Assembly: GCA_029168955.1 (NCBI GenBank)
Contig: JAPDOI010000149.1
Location: 487,001 to 551,000, forward strand
DNA: 64,000 nucleotides
Direction of reading: 5' to 3'
Source of the DNA: Aplectana chamaeleonis
Taxonomy: Eukaryota > Nematoda > Chromadorea > Rhabditida > Cosmocercidae
Shown piece by piece: positions 21,901-36,900 of this stretch; within the stretch, counting starts at the first letter, position 1; each line of letters begins with the position of its first letter. The position numbers and the translations under genes are program-made. Below the pieces are notes generated by a model. That model ran no database searches. It saw nothing but the letters and a program-made list of their open reading frames with translations, and was not told where the DNA came from.

Positions 21901-24900
21901 GCAGGAGGAAATCCCCGGGTGTGGGCTGATATTCCCGTGAAGCCAAATTCTAGGAGGTGCAAATCGGTCGAAACCCAGAATGGACGGTGCAGCCTGCGGC
22001 TGCACTGTGGGCAGGAGGAAATCCCCGGGTGTGGGCAGATATTCCCGTGAAGCCAAATTCTAGGAGGTGCAAATTGGTCGAAACCCAGAATGGACAGTGC
22101 AGCCTGCGGCTGCACTGTGGGCAGGGGAGGAAATCCCCGGGAGTGGGCTGATATTCCCGTGAAGCCAAATTCTAGGGGGTTCGAATTGGTCGAAACCCAG
22201 AAAGGACGGTGCAGCCTGCGGCTGCACTGTGGGCAGGGGAGGAAATCCCCGGGTGTAGGCTGATATTCCCGTGAAGCCAAATTCTAGGAGGTGCGAATTG
22301 GTCGAAACCCAGAATGGACGGTGCAGCCTGCGGCTGCACTGTGGGCAGGAGGAAATCCCCGGGTGTGGGCTGATATTCCCGTGAAGCCAATTTCTAGGAG
22401 GTGCGAATTGGTCGAAACCCAGAATGGACGGTGCAGCCTGCGGCTGCACTGTGGGCAGGGGAGGAACTCCCCGGGTGTGGGCTGATATTCCCGTGAAGCC
22501 AAATTCTAGGAGATGCAAATTGGTCGAAACCCAGAATGGACGGTGCAGCCTGCGGCTGCACTGTGGGCAGGGGAGGAAATCCCCGGGTGTAGGCTGATAT
22601 TCCCGTGAAGCCAAATTCTAGGAGGTGCAAATTGGTCGAAACCCAGAATGGACGGTGCAGCCTGCGGCTGCACTGTGGGCAGGGGAGGAAATCCCCGGGT
22701 GTAGGCTGATATTCCCGTGAAGCCAAATTCTAGGAGGTGCAAATTGGTCGAAACCCAGAATGGACGGTGCAGCCTGCGGCTGCACTGTGGGCAGGGGAGG
22801 AAATCCCCGGATGTGGGCTGATATTCCCGTAAAGCCAAATTCTAGAAGGTGCAAAATAATCGAAACCCAGAATGGACGGTGCAGCCTGCGGCTGCACTGT
22901 GGGCAGGGGGGAAATCCCCGGATGTGGGCTGATATTCCCGTGAAGCCAAATTTTAGGAGGTGCGAATTGGTCGAAACCCAGATTGGACGGTGCAGCCTGC
23001 GGCTTCACTGTGGGCAGTGGAGGAAATCCCCGGGTGTGGGCTGATATTCCCGTGAAGCCAAATTCTAGGAGGTGCAAATCGGTCGACACCCAGAATGGAC
23101 AGTGCAGCCTGCGGCTGCACTGTGGGCAGGGGAGAAAATCCCCGGGCGTGGGCTGATATTCCCGTGAAGCCAAATTCTAGGAGGTGCAAATTGGTCGAAA
23201 CCCAGAATGGACGGTGCTGCACTGTGGGCAGGGGAGGGAATCCCCGGGTGTGGGCTGATATTCCCGTGAAGCCGAATTCTAGGGGGTGCGAATTGGTCGA
23301 AACCCAGAAAGGACGGTGCAGCCTGCGACTGCACTGTGGGCAGGGTAGGAAATCCCCGGGGTGTGGGCTGATATTCCCGTGAAGCCAAATTTTAGGAGGT
23401 GCGAATTGGTCGAAACCCAGATTGGACGGTGCAGCCTGCGGCTGCACTGTGGAAAGGGGAGGGAATCCCCGGGTGTGGGCTGATATTCCCGTGAAGCCAA
23501 ATTCTAGGAGGTGCAAATCGGTTGCAACTCAGAAGGGGCGGTGCAGCCTGCGGCTGCACTGTGGGCAGGAGGAAATCCCCGGGTGTGGGCTGATATTCCC
23601 GTGAAGCCAAATTCTAGGAGGTGCAAATTGGTCGAAACCCAGAATGGACGGTGCAGCCTGCGGCTGCACTGTGGGCAGGAGAAAATCCCCGGATGTGGTC
23701 TGATATTCCCGTGAAGCCAAATTCTAGGAGGTGCGAATTGGTCGAAACCCAGAATGGACGGTGCAGCCTGCGGCTGCACTGTGGGCAGGGGAGAAAATCC
23801 CCGGGTGTGGGCTGATATTCCCGTGAAGCCAAATTCTAGGGGGTGCGAATTGGTCGAAACCCAGAAAGGACGGTGCAGCCTGCGACTGCACTGTGGGCAG
23901 GGGAGGAAATCCCCGGGTGTGGGCTGATATTCCCGTGAAGCCAAATTCTAGGAGGTGCAAATCGGTTGAAACCCAGAATGGACAGTGCAGCCTGCGGCTG
24001 CACTGTGGGCAGGGTAGGAAATCCCCGGGGTGTGGGCTGATATTCCCGTTAAGCCAAATTTTAGGAGGTGCGATTTGGTCGAAACCCAGATTGGACGGTG
24101 CAGCCTGCGACTGCACTGTGGACAGGGTAGGAAATCCCCGGGGTGTGGGCTGATATTCCCGTGAAGCCAAATTCTAGGAGGTGCGAATTGTTCGAAACCC
24201 AAAAAGGAGCGGTGCAGCCTGCGGCTGCACTGTGGGCAGGGGAGGGAATCCCCGGGTGTGGGCTGATATTCCCGTGAAGCCAAATTCTTGGAGGTGCAAG
24301 TCGGTCGAAACCCGGAATGGAAGGTGAAGCCTGCGGCTGTTGGCAGGAGAGGAAATCCCCGGGTGTGAGCTGATATTCCCGTGAAGCCAAAATCTAGGAG
24401 GTGCAAATTGGTTGCAACCCAGAATGGATGGTGCAGCCTGCGGCTGCACTGTGCGCAGGAGAGGAAATCCCCGGGTGTGGGCTGATATCCCCGTGAAGCC
24501 AAATCCTAGGAGGTGCAAATTGGTCGAAACCCACAATGGACGGTGCAGCCTGCGGCTGCACTGTGGGCAGGGGAGGAAATCCCCGGGTGTGGGCTGATAT
24601 TCCCGTGAAGCCACATTCTAGGGGTGCGAATTGGTCGAAACCCAGAGTGGACGGTGAAGCCTGCGGCTGATCAGTGGGCAAAGGAGGAAATCCCCGGGTG
24701 TGGGCTGATATTCCCGTGAAGCCACATTCTAGGGGGTGCGAATTGGTCAAAACCCAGAATGGAAGGTGCAGCCTGCGGCTGCACTATGGGCTGGGGAGGA
24801 AATCCCCGGGTGTGGGCTGATATTCCCGTGAAGCCAAATTCTAGGAGGTGCAAATTGGTCGAAACCCACAATGGACGGTGCAGCCTGCGGCTGCACTGTG

Positions 24901-27900
24901 GGCAGGGGAGGAAATCCCCGGGTGTGGGCTGATATTCCCGTGAAGCCACATTCTAGGGGGTGCGAATTGGTCGAAACCCAGAGTGGACGGTGAAGCCTGC
25001 GGCTGCACTGTGGGCAAGGGAGGAAATCCCCGGGTGTGGGCTGATATTCCCTTGAAGCCACATTCTAGGGGGTGCGAATTGGTCGAAAACCAGAGTGGAC
25101 GGTGAAGCCTGCGGCTGCACAGTGGGCAAAGGAGGAATTCCCCGGGTGTGGGCTGATATTCCCGTGAAGCCAAATTCTGGGAGGTGCAAATTGGTCAAAA
25201 CCCAGAATGGACGGTGCAGCCTGCGGTTGCGCTGTGGGCAGGGAAGGGAATCCCCGGGTGTGGGCTGATATCCCCGTGAAGCCAAATCCTAGGAGGTGCG
25301 AATTGGTCGAAACCCAGAATGGACGGTGCAGCCTGCGGCTGCACTGTGGGCAGGAGAGGGAATCCCCGGGTGTGGGCTGATATTCCCGTGAAGCCAAATT
25401 CTAGGTGCAAATTGGTGGAAACCCAGAATGGACGGTGCAGCCTGCGGCTGCACTGTGGGCAGGGCAGGGAATCCCCGGGTGTGGGCTGATATTCCCGTGA
25501 AGCCAAATTCTGGGAGGCGCGAACTGGTCGAAACCCAGAATGGACGGTGCAGCCTGCGGCTGCACTGTGGGCAGGGGAGGAAATCCCCAGGTGTGGGCTG
25601 ATATTCCCGTGAAGCCAAATTCTAGTAGGTGCAAATTGGTTGAAACCCAGAAGGGACGGTGCAGCCTGCGGCTGCACTTTGGGCAGGTGAGAAAATCCCC
25701 GGGTGTGGGCTGATATTCCCGTGAAGCTAAATTCTAAGAGGTGCAAACTGGTCTAAACCCAGAATGGACGGTGCAGCCTGCGGCTGCACTGTGGGCAGGG
25801 GAGGAAATCCCCGAGTGTGGGCTGATATTCCCGCGAAGCCAAATTCTAGGAGGTGCAAACTGGTCGAAACCCAGAATGGACGGTGCAGCCTGCGGCTGCA
25901 CTGTGGGCAGGGGAGGAAATCCCCGAGTGTGGGCTGATATTCCCGCAAAGCCAAATTCTAGGAGATGCAAATTGGTCGAAACCCAGAATGGAAGGTGCAG
26001 CCTGCGGCTGCACCGTGGGCAGGGGAGGAAATCCCCGGGTGTGGGCTGATATTCCCGTGAAGCCAAATTCTAGGAGGTGCAAATTGGTCGAAACCCAGAA
26101 AGGACGGTACAGCCTGCGACTGCACTGTGGGCAAGGAGGAAATCGCCGGGTGTGGGCTGATATTCCCGTGAAGCCAAATTCTAGGGGGTGCTAATTGGTC
26201 GAAACCCAGAATGGACAGTGCAGCCTGCGGCTGCACTGTGGGCAGGAGAGGGAATCCCCGGGTGTGGGCTGATATTCCCGTGAAGCCAAATTCTAGGAGG
26301 TGCAAATTGGTCGAAACCCAGAATGGACGGTGCAGCCTGCGGCTGCACTGTGGGCAGGGGAGGGAATCCCCGGGTGTGGGCTGGTATTCCCGTTAAGCCA
26401 AATTCTAGGAGGTGCGAATTGGTCGAAACCCAGAAAGGGCGGTGCAGCCTGCGGCTGCACTGTGGGCAGGGGAGGGAATCCCCGGGTGTGGGCTGATATT
26501 CCCGTGAAGCCAAATTCTAGGAGGTGCAAATTGGTCGAAACCCAGAATGGACGGTGCAGCCTGCGACTGCACTGTGGGCAGGGAGGAAATCCCCGGGTGT
26601 GGGCTGATATTCCCGTTAAGCCAAATTCTAGGAGGTGCAAATTGGTCGAAACCCAGAATGGACGGTGCAGCCTGCGACTGCACGGTGGGCAGGGGAGGGA
26701 ATCCCCGGGTGTGGGCTGATATTCCCGTGAAGCCGAATTCTAGGGGGTGCGAATTGGTCTAAACCCAGAAAGGACGGTGCAGCCTGCGACTGCACTGTGG
26801 GCAGGGGAGGAAATCCCCGGGTGTGGGCTGATATTCCCGTGAAGCCAAATTCTAGGAGGTGCAAATTGGTCGAAACCCAGAATGGACGGTGCAGCCTGCG
26901 GCTGCACTATGGGCAGGGGAGGAAATCCCCGGGTGTGGGCTGATATTCCCGTGAAGCCAAATTCTAGGAGGTGCAAATTGGTCGAAACCCAGAATGGACG
27001 GTGCAGCCTGCGGCTGCACTGTGGGCAGGGGAGGAAATCCCCGGGTGTGGGCTGATATTCCCGTGAAGCCAAATTCTAGGAGGTGCGAATTGGTCGAAAC
27101 CCAGAATGGACGGTGCAGCCTGCGGCTGCACTGTGGGCAGGGGAGGAAATCCCCGGGTGTGGGCTGATATTCCCGTGAAGCCAAATTCTAGGGGGTGCGA
27201 ATTGGTCGAAACCCAGAAAGGACGGTGCAGCCTGCGACTGCACTGTGGGCAGGGGAGGGAATCCCCGGGTGTGGGCTGATATTCCCGTGAAGCCAAATTC
27301 TAGGAGGTGCAAATTGGTCGAAACCCAGAATGGACGGGGCAGCCTGCGGCTGCACTGTGGGCAGGTGAGGAACATTCCGGGAGTGGGCTGATATTCCCGT
27401 GAGGCCAAATTCTAGGAGGTGCAAATTGGTCGAAACCCAGAATGAAAGGTGCAGCCTGCGGCTGCACTGTGGGCAGGGAAGGAAATCCCCGGGTGTGGGC
27501 TGATATTCCCGTGAAGACAAATTCTAGGAGGTGCAAATTGGTCGAAACCCAGAATGGACGGTGCAGCCTGCGGCTGCACTGTGGGCAGGGGAGGAAATCC
27601 CCGGGTGTGGGCTGATATTCCCGTGAAGCCAAGTTCTAGGAGGTGCGAATTGGTCGAAACCCAGAGAGGACGAAGCAGCCTGCGGCTGCACTGTGGGCAG
27701 GAGGAAATCCCCGGGTGTGGGCTGATATTCCCGTGAAGCCAAATTCTAGGAGGTGCAAATTGGTCGAAACCCAGAATGGACGGTGCAGCCTGCGGCTGCA
27801 CTGTGGGCAGGAGGAAATCCCCGGGTGTGGGCTGATATTCCCGTGAAGCCAAATCCTAGGAGGTGCAAATTGGTCGAAACCCAGAATGGACGGTGCATTC

Positions 27901-30900
27901 TGCGGCTGCACTGTGGGCAGGGGAGGAAATCCCCGGGTGTGGGCTGATATTCCAGTGAAGCCAAATTCTAGGAGGTGCGAATTGGTCGAAACCCAGAATG
28001 GACGGGGCAGCCTGTGGCTGCACTTTGGGCAGGAGGAAATCCCCGGGTGTGGGCTGATATTCCCGTGAAGCCAAATTCTAGGAGGTGCAAATTGGTCGAA
28101 ACCCAGAATGGACGGTGCAGCCTGCGGCTGCACTGTGGGCAGGAGGAAATCCCCGGGTGTGGGCTGATATTCCCGTGAAGCCAAATTCTAGGAGGTGCAA
28201 ATTGGTCGAAACCCAGAATGGACGGTGCAGCCTGCGGCTGCACTGTGGGCAGGAGGAAATCCCCGGGTGTGGGCTGATATTCCCGTGAAGCCAAATTCTA
28301 GGAGGTGCAAATTGGTCGAAACCCAGAATGTACGGTGCAGCCTGCGGCTGCTCTGTGGGCAGGGGAGAAAATCCCCGGGTGTGGGCTGATATTCCCGTGA
28401 AGCCAATTTCTAGGAGGTGCGAATTGGTCGAAACCCAGAATGGACGGTGCAGCCTGCGGCTGCACTGTGGGCAGGGGAAGGAATCCCCGGGTGTGGGCTG
28501 ATATTCCCGTGAAGCCAAATTCTAGGAGGTGCAAATTGGTCGAAGCCCCGACTGCACGGTTCAGCCTGCGGCTGCACTGTGGGCAAGGAGGCAAATCCCC
28601 GGGTGTGGGCTGATATTCCCGTGAAGCCAAATTCTAGGAGGTGCAAATTGGTCGAAACCCACAATGTACGGTGCAGCCTGCGGCTGCTCTGTGGTCAGGG
28701 TAGAAAATCCCCGGGTGTGGTCTGATATTCCCGTGAAGCCAAATTCTAGGAGGTGCAAATTGGTCGAAACCCAGACTGGACGGTTCAGCCTGCGGCTGCA
28801 CTGTGGGCAGGGAAGAAAATCCCCGGATGTGGGCTGATATTCCGGTGAAGCTAAATTCTAGGGGGTGCGAATTTGGTCGAAACCCAGAAAGGACGGTGCA
28901 GCCTGCGACTGCACTGTGGGCAGGGAAGGAAATCCCCGGGGTGTGGGCTGATATTCCCGTGAAGCCAAATTCTAGGGGGTGCGAATTGGTCGAAACCCAG
29001 AGTGGACGGTGCCGCCTGCGGCTGCACTGTGGGCAGGGGAGGAAATTCCCGGATGTGGGCTGATATTCCCGTGAAGCCAAATTCTAGGAGGTGCAAATTG
29101 ATCGAAACCCAGAGTGGACGGTGCAGCCTGCGGCTGCACTGTGGGCAAGGGAGGGAATCCCCGTGTGTGGGCTGATATTCCCGTGAAGCCAAATTCTAGG
29201 AGGTGCGAATTGGTCGAAACCCAGAAAGAGCGGTGCAGCCTGCGGCTGCACTGTGGGCAAGGGAGGAAATCCCCGGGTGTGGGCCGATATTCCCGTGAAG
29301 CCAAATTCTAGGAGGTGCGAAATGGTCGAAACCCAGAATGGACGGTGCAGCCTGCGGCTGCACTGTGGGCAGAGGAGGAAATCCCCGGGTGTGGGCTGAT
29401 GTTCCCGTGAAGCCAAATTCTAGGAGGTGCAAATTGGTCAAAACCCAGAATGGACGATGCAGCCTGCGGCTGCACTGTGGGCAGAGGAGGAAATCCCCGG
29501 GTGTGGGCTGATATTCCCGTTAAGCCAAATTCTAGGAGGTGCGAATTGGTCGAAACCCAGAATGGACAGTGCAGCCTGCGGCTGCACTGTGGACAGGGGA
29601 GAAAATCCCCGGGTGTGGGCTGATATTCCCGTGAAGCCGAATTCTAGGGGGTGCGAATTGGTCGAAACCCAGAAAGGACGGTGCAGCCTGCGACTGCACT
29701 GTGGACAGGGTAGGAAATCCCCGGGGTGTGGGCTGATATTCCCGTGAAGCCAAATTTTAGGAGGTGCGAATTGGTCGAAACCCAGATTGGACGGTGCAGC
29801 CTGCGGCTGCACTGTGGGCAGGGGAGGGAATCCCCGGGTGTGGGCTGATATTCCCGTGAAGCCAAATTCTAGGAGGTGCAAATTGGTCGAAACCCAGAAT
29901 GGACGGTGCAGCCTGCGGCTGCACTGTGGGCAGGGGAGGGAATCCCCGGGTGTGGGCTGATATTCCCGTGAAGCCAAATTCTAGGAGGTGCGAATTGGTC
30001 GAAACCCAGAAAGGGCGGTGCAGCCTACGACTGCACTGTGGGCAGGGGAGGGAATCCCCGGGTGTGAACTGATATTCCCATGAAGCCAAATTCTAGGAGG
30101 TGCGAATTGGTCAAAACCCAGAATGAAAGGTGCAGCCTGCGGCTGCACTGTGGGCAGGAGAGGAAATCCACGGGTGTGGTCTGATATTCCCGTGAAGCCA
30201 AATTCTAGGAGGTGCAAATTGCTCGAAACCCAGAATGGACGGCTCAGCCTGCGGCTGCACTGTGGGCAGGAGGAAATCCCCGGGCGTGGGCTGATATTCC
30301 CGTGAAGCCAAAATCTGGGAGGTGCAAATCGGTTGCAACTCAATATGGACGATGCAGCCTGCGGCTGCATTGTGGGCAGGGGAGGAAATCCCCGGGTGTG
30401 GGCTGATATTCCCGTGAAGCCAAATTCTAGGAGGTGCAAATTGGCCGAAACCCAGACTGGACGGGGCAGGCTGCAGCTGCATGGAGGAAATCCCCGGGCG
30501 AGGACTGATATTCCCGTGAAGCCAAATTCTAGGAGGTGTGAATTGGTCGAAACCCAGAATGGACGGTGCAGCCTGCGGCTGCCTTGTGGGCAAAGGAGGA
30601 AATTCCCGGGCGAGGACTGATATTCCCGTGAAGCCAAATTTTAGGAGGTGCGAATTGGTCGAAACCCAGAATGGACGGTGCAGCCTGCGGCTGCACTGTG
30701 GGCAGGGGGGGAAATCCCCGGGTGTGGGCTGATATTCCCGTGAAGCCAAAATCTGGGAGGGGCAAATCGGTTGCAACTCAGAATGGACGAAGCAGCCTGC
30801 GGATGCACTGTACGCGGGGGGAGGAAATCCCCGGGTGTAGGCTGTTATTCCCGTGAAGCCAAATTCTAGGAGGTGCGAATTGTTCGAAATCCAGAAGGAA

Positions 30901-33900
30901 CGGAGCAGCCTGCGGCTGCACTATGGGCTGGGGAGGAAATCCCCGGGTGTGGGCTGGTATTCCCGTGAAGCCAAATTCTAGGAGGTGCGAATTGGTCGAA
31001 ACCCAGAAGGGGCGGTGCAGCCTACGGCTGCACTGTATGCGGGAGGAGGAAATCCCCGGGTGTGGGCTGATATTCCCGTGAAGCCAAATTCTAGGAGGTG
31101 CAAATTGGTCGAAACCCAGAATGGACAGTGCAGCCTGCGGCGGCACTGTGGGCAGGGGAGGAAATCCCCGCGTGTGGGCTGATATTCCCGTAAAGCCAAA
31201 TTCTAGGAGGTGTGCATTGGTCGAAACCCAGAATAGACAGTGCAGCCTGCGGCTGCACTGTGGGCAGGGAAGGAAATCCCCGGATGTGGGCTGATATTGC
31301 CGTGAAGCCAAATTCTAGGAGGTGCAAATTGGTCGAAACCCAGAATGGACAGTGCAGCCTGCGGCGGCACTGTGGGCAGGGGAGGAAATCCCCGCGTGTG
31401 GGCTGATATTCCCGTGAAGCCAAATTCTAGGAGGTGTGAATTGGTCGAAACCCAGAATGGACGGTGCAGCCTGCGGCTGCCTTGTGGGCAAAGGAAGAAA
31501 TCCCCGGGTGTGGGCTTATATTCCCGTGAAGCCAAATGCTAGGAGGTGCAAATTGGTCGAAACCGAGAATGGACGGTGCAGCCTGCGGCTGCACTGTGGG
31601 TAGGGAAGAAAATCCCCGAATGTGGGCTGATATTCCCGTGAAGCCAAATTCTAGGAGGTGCAAATTGGTCGAAACCCAGAATGGACGGTGCAGCCTGCGG
31701 CTGCACTGTGGGCAGGGAAGGAAATCCCCAGGTGTGGGCTGATATTCCCGTGAAGCCAAATTCTGGGAGGTGCAAATAGGTCAAACCCCAGAATGGACGG
31801 TGCAGCCTGCGGCTGCACTGTGGGCAGGGGAGGAAATCCCCGGGTGTGGGCTGATATTCCCGTGAAGCCAAATTCTAGGAGGTGCAAATCGGTCGAAACC
31901 CAGAATGGACGGTGCAGCCTGCGGCTGCACTGTGGGCAGGGGAGGGAATCCCCGGGTGTGGGCTGATATTCCCGTGAAGCTAAATTCTAGGAGGTGCGAA
32001 TTGGTCGAAACCCAGAAAGGACGGTGCAGCCTGCGACTGCACTGTGGGCAGGAGAGAAATCCCCGGGTGTGGGCTGATATTCCCGTGAAGCCAAATCCTA
32101 GGAGGTGCAAATTGGTCGAAACCCAGAGTGGACGGTGCAGCCTGCGGCTGCACTGTGGGCAGGGGAGGAAATCCCCGGGTGTGGGCTGATATTCCCGTGA
32201 AGCCAAATTCTAGGCAGTGCAAATTGGTCGAAACCCAGAGTGGATGGTGCCGCCTGCGGCTGCACTGTGGGCAGGAGAGGAAATCCCCGGGTGTGGGCTG
32301 ATATTCCCGTGAAGCCAAATTCTAGGAGGTGCGAATTGGTCGAAACCCAGAAGGGGCGGAGCAGCCTGCGGCTGCACTGTGGGCAGGGGAGGGAATCCCC
32401 GGGTGTGGGCTGATATTCCCGTGAAGCTAAATTCTAGGAGGTGCGAATTGGTCGAAACCCAGAAAGGACGGTGCAGCCTGCGGCTGCACTGTGGGCAGGG
32501 GAGGGAATCCCCGGGTGTGGGCTGATATTCCCGTGAAGCCAAATTCTAGGAGGTGCAAATTGGTCGAAACCCAGAATGGACGGTGCAGCCTGCGGCTGCA
32601 CTATGGGCTGGGGAGGAAATCCCCGGGTGTGGGCTGATATTCCCGTGAAGCCAAATTCTAGGAGGTGCAAATTGGTCAAAACCCAGAATGGACGGGGCAG
32701 CCTGCGGCTGCACTATGGGCTGGGGAGGAAATCCCCGAGTGTGGGCTGATATTCCCGTGAAGCCAAATTCTGGGAGGTGCGAATTGGTCGAAACCCAGAA
32801 GGGGCGGTGCAGCCTGCGGCTGCACTGTGGGCAGGGGAGGAAATCCCCGGATGTGGGCAGATATTCCCGTGAAGCCAAATTCTATGTGCGAATTGGTCGA
32901 AACCCAGAATGGACGGTGCAGCCTGCGGCTGCACTGTGGGCACTGCAGGGAATCCCCGGGTGTGGGCTGATATTCCCGTGAAGCCAAATTCTAGGAGGTG
33001 CAAATTGGTCAAAATCCAGAATGGACGGTGCAGCCTGCGGCTGCAGTATGGGCAGGGAAAGGGATCCCCGGGTGGGGGCTGGTATTCCCGGGGAGCCAAA
33101 TTCTGGGAGGTGCAAATTGGTCGAAACCCAGAATGGACGGTGCAGCCTGCGGCTGCACTGTGGGCAGGAGGAAATCCCCGGGTGTGGGCTGATATTCCCG
33201 TGAAGCCAAATTCTAGGAGGTGCAAATTGGTCGAAACCCAGAAAGGACGGTGCAGCCTGCGGCTGCACTGTGGGCAGGAGGAAATCCCCGGGTGTGGGCT
33301 GATATTCCCGTGAAGCCAAATTCTAGGAGGTGCGAATTGGTCGAAACCCAGAAAGGACGGTGCAGCCTGCGGCTGCACTGTGGGCAGGGAGGAAATCCCG
33401 GGTGTGGGCTGATATTCCCGTGAAGCCAAATTCTAGGAGGTGCAAATTGGTCGAAACCCAGAATGGACGGTGCAGCCTGCGGCTGCACTGTGGGCAGGGG
33501 AGAAAATCCCCGGGTGTGGGCTGATATTCCCGTGAAGCCAAATTCTAGGAGGTGCGAATTGGTCGAAACCCAGAAGGAGTGGTGCAGCCTGCGGCTGCAC
33601 TATGGGCAGGGGAGGAAATCCCCGGGTGTGGGCTGATATTCCCGTGGAGCCAAATTCTAGGAGGTGCAAATTGGTCAAAACCCAGAATAGACGGTGCAGC
33701 CTGCGGCTGCACTATGGGCAGGGGAGGAAATCCCCGGGTGTGGGCTGATATTCCCGTGAAGCCAAATCCTAGGGGGTGCGAATAGGTCGAAACCCAGAAA
33801 AGACGGTGCAGCCTACGACTGCACTGTGGGCAGGGAAGGAATTCCCCGGGGTGTGGGCTGATATTCCCGTGAAGCCAAAATCTGGGAGGGGCAAATCGGT

Positions 33901-36900
33901 TGCAACTCAGAATGGACGGTGCAGCCTGCGGCTGCACTGTGGGCAGGAGAGGGAATCCCGGGGTGTGGGCTGATATTCCCGTGAAGCCAAAATCTAGGAG
34001 GTGCGAATTGGTCGAAACCCAGAATGGACGGTGCAGCCTGCGGCTGCACTGTGGGCAGGAGGAAATCCCCGGGTGTGGGCTGATATTCCCGTGAAGCCAA
34101 ATTCTAGGAGGTGCGAATTGGTCGAACCCCAGAATGGGTGGTGCACCCTGCGCCTGCACTGTGGGCAGGGGAGGAAATCCCCGGGTGTGGGCTGATATTC
34201 CCGTGAAGCCAAATTCTAGGAGGTGCAAATTGGTCGAAACCCAGAATGTACGGTGCAGCCTGCGACTGCACTGTGGGCAAGGAGGAACTTCCCGGGTGTG
34301 AGCTGATATTCCCGTGAAGACAAATTCTAGGAGGTGCAAATTGGTCGAAACCCAGAGTGGACGGTGCCGCCTGCGGCTGCACTGTGGGCAGGAGAGGAAA
34401 TCCCCGGGTGTGGTCTGATATTCCCGTGAAGCCAAATTCTAGGAGGTGCGAATTGTTCGAAACCCAGAAGGAGCGGTGCAGCCTGCGGCTGCACTGTGGG
34501 CAGGGGAGGGAATCCCCGGGTGTGGGCTGATATTCCCGTGAAGCCAAATTCTAGGAGATGCAAATTGGTCGAAACCCAGAATGGACGGTGCTGTACTGTG
34601 GGCAGGGGAGGGAATCCCCGGGTGTGGGCTGATATTTCCGTGAAGTTAAATTCTAGGAGGTGCAAATTGGTCGAAACCCAGAATGGACAGTGCAGCCTGC
34701 GGCTGCACTGTGGGCAGGGGAGAAAATCCCCGGGTGTGGGCTGATATTCCCGTGAAGCCAAATTCTAGGGGGTGCGAATTGGTCGAGACCCAGAATGGAC
34801 GGTGCAGCCTGCGGCTGCACTGTGGGCAGAGGAAATCCCCGGGTGTGGGCTGATATTCCCGTGAAGCCAAATTCTAGGAGGTGCAAATTGGTCGAAACCC
34901 AGAATGGACGGTGCAGCCTGCGGCTGCACTGTGGGCAGGAGGGAATCCCCGGGTGTGGGCTGATATTCCCGTGAAGCCAAATTCTAGGAGATGCAAATTT
35001 GTCGAAACCCAGAATGGACGGTGCAGCCTGCGGCTGCACTGTGGGCAGGGGAGGAACTACCAGGGTGTGGGCTGATATTCCCGTGAAGCCAAATTCTAAG
35101 AGGTGCAAATTGGTCGAAATCCAGAATGAAAGGTGCAGCCTGCGGCTGCACTGTGGACAAAGGAGGAAATCCCCGGGTGTGGGCTGATATTCCCGTGAAG
35201 CCAAATTCTAGGAGGTGCGAATTGGTCGAAACCCAGAATGGACGGTGCAGCCTGCGGCTGCACTGTGGGCAGGGGAGGAAATTCCCGGGTGTGGGCTGAT
35301 ATTCCCGTGAAGCCAAATTCTAGGAGGTGCGAATTGGTCAAAACCCAGAATGGACGGTGCAGCCTGCGGCTGCACTGTGGGCAGAGGAGGAAGTCCCCCC
35401 CAGGTGTGGGCTGATATTTCCGGGAAGCCAAATTCTAGGAGGCGCAAATCGGTCGAAACCCAGAATGGACGGTGCAGCCTGCGGCTGCACTGTGGGCAGG
35501 GGAGGAAATCCCCGGGTGTGGGCTGATATTCCCGTGAAGCCAAATTCTAGGAGGTGCGAATTGGTCGAAACCCAGAATGAAAGGTGCAGCCTGAGGCTGC
35601 ACTATGGGCAGGGGAGGAAATCCCCGGGTGTGGGCTGATATTCCCGTGAAGCCAAATTCTAGGAGGTGCAAATTGGTCGAAACCCAGAATGTACGGTGCA
35701 GCCTGCGGCTGCACTGTGGGCAGGGGAGAAAATCCCCGGTTGTGGGCTGATATTCCCGTGAAGCCAAATTCTAGGGGGTGCAAATTGGTCGAAACCCAGA
35801 AAGGACGGTGCAGCCTGCGACTGCACTGTGGGCAGGGGAGGGAATCCCCGGGTGTGGGCTGATATTCCCATGAAGCCAAATTCTAGGAGGTGCGAATTGG
35901 TCGAAACCCAGAATGAAAGGTGCAGCCTGCGGCTGCACTATGGGCAGGCGAGGAACTTCCCGGGTGTGAGCTGATATTCCCGTGAAGACAAATTCTAGGA
36001 GGTGCAAATTGGTCGAAACCCAGAGTGGACGGTGCCGCCTGCGGCTGCACTGTGGGCAGGAGAGGAAATCCCCGGGTGTGGTCTGATATTCCCGTGAAGC
36101 CAAATTCTAGGAGGTGCGAATTGTTCGAAACCCAGAAGGAGCGGTGCAGCCTGCGGCTGCACTGTGGGCAGGAGAGGAAATCCCCGGGTGTGGTCTGATA
36201 TTCCCGTGAAGCCAAATTCTAGGAGGTGCGAATTGGTCGAAACCCAGAATGGACGGTGCAGCCTGCGGCTGCACTGTGGGCAGGGGAGGAAATCCCCGAG
36301 TGTGGGCTGATATTCCCGCGAAGCCAAATTCTAGGAGGTGCAAACTGGTCGAAACCCAGAATGGACGGTGCAGCCTGCGGCTGCACTGTGGGCAGGGGAG
36401 GAAATCCCCGAGTGTGGGCTGATATTCCCGCAAAGCCAAATTCTAGTCGGTGCAAATTGGTCGAAACTCAGAATGGACGGTGCAGCCTGCGGCTGCACTG
36501 TGGGCAGGGTAGGAAATTTCCAGGTGTGGGCTGATATTCCCGTGAAGCCAAATTCTAGTAGGTGCAAATTGGTCGAAACCCAGAATGGACGGTGCAGCCT
36601 GCGGCTGCACTTCGGGCAGGTGAGGAAATCCCCGGGCGTGGGCTGATATTCCCGTGAAGCCAAATTATAGGAGGTGCGAATTGGTCGAAACCCAGATTGG
36701 ACGGTGCAGCCTGCGGCTGCACTGTGGGCAGGGAGGAAATCCCCGGGTGTGGGCTGATATTCCCGTGAAGCCAAATTCTAGGAGGGGCAAATCGGTCGAA
36801 ACCCAGAATGGACGGTGCAGCCTGCGGCTGCACTGTGGGCAGGAGGAAATCCCCGGGTGTGGGCTGATATTCCCGTGAAGCCAAATTCTAGGAGGTGCAA

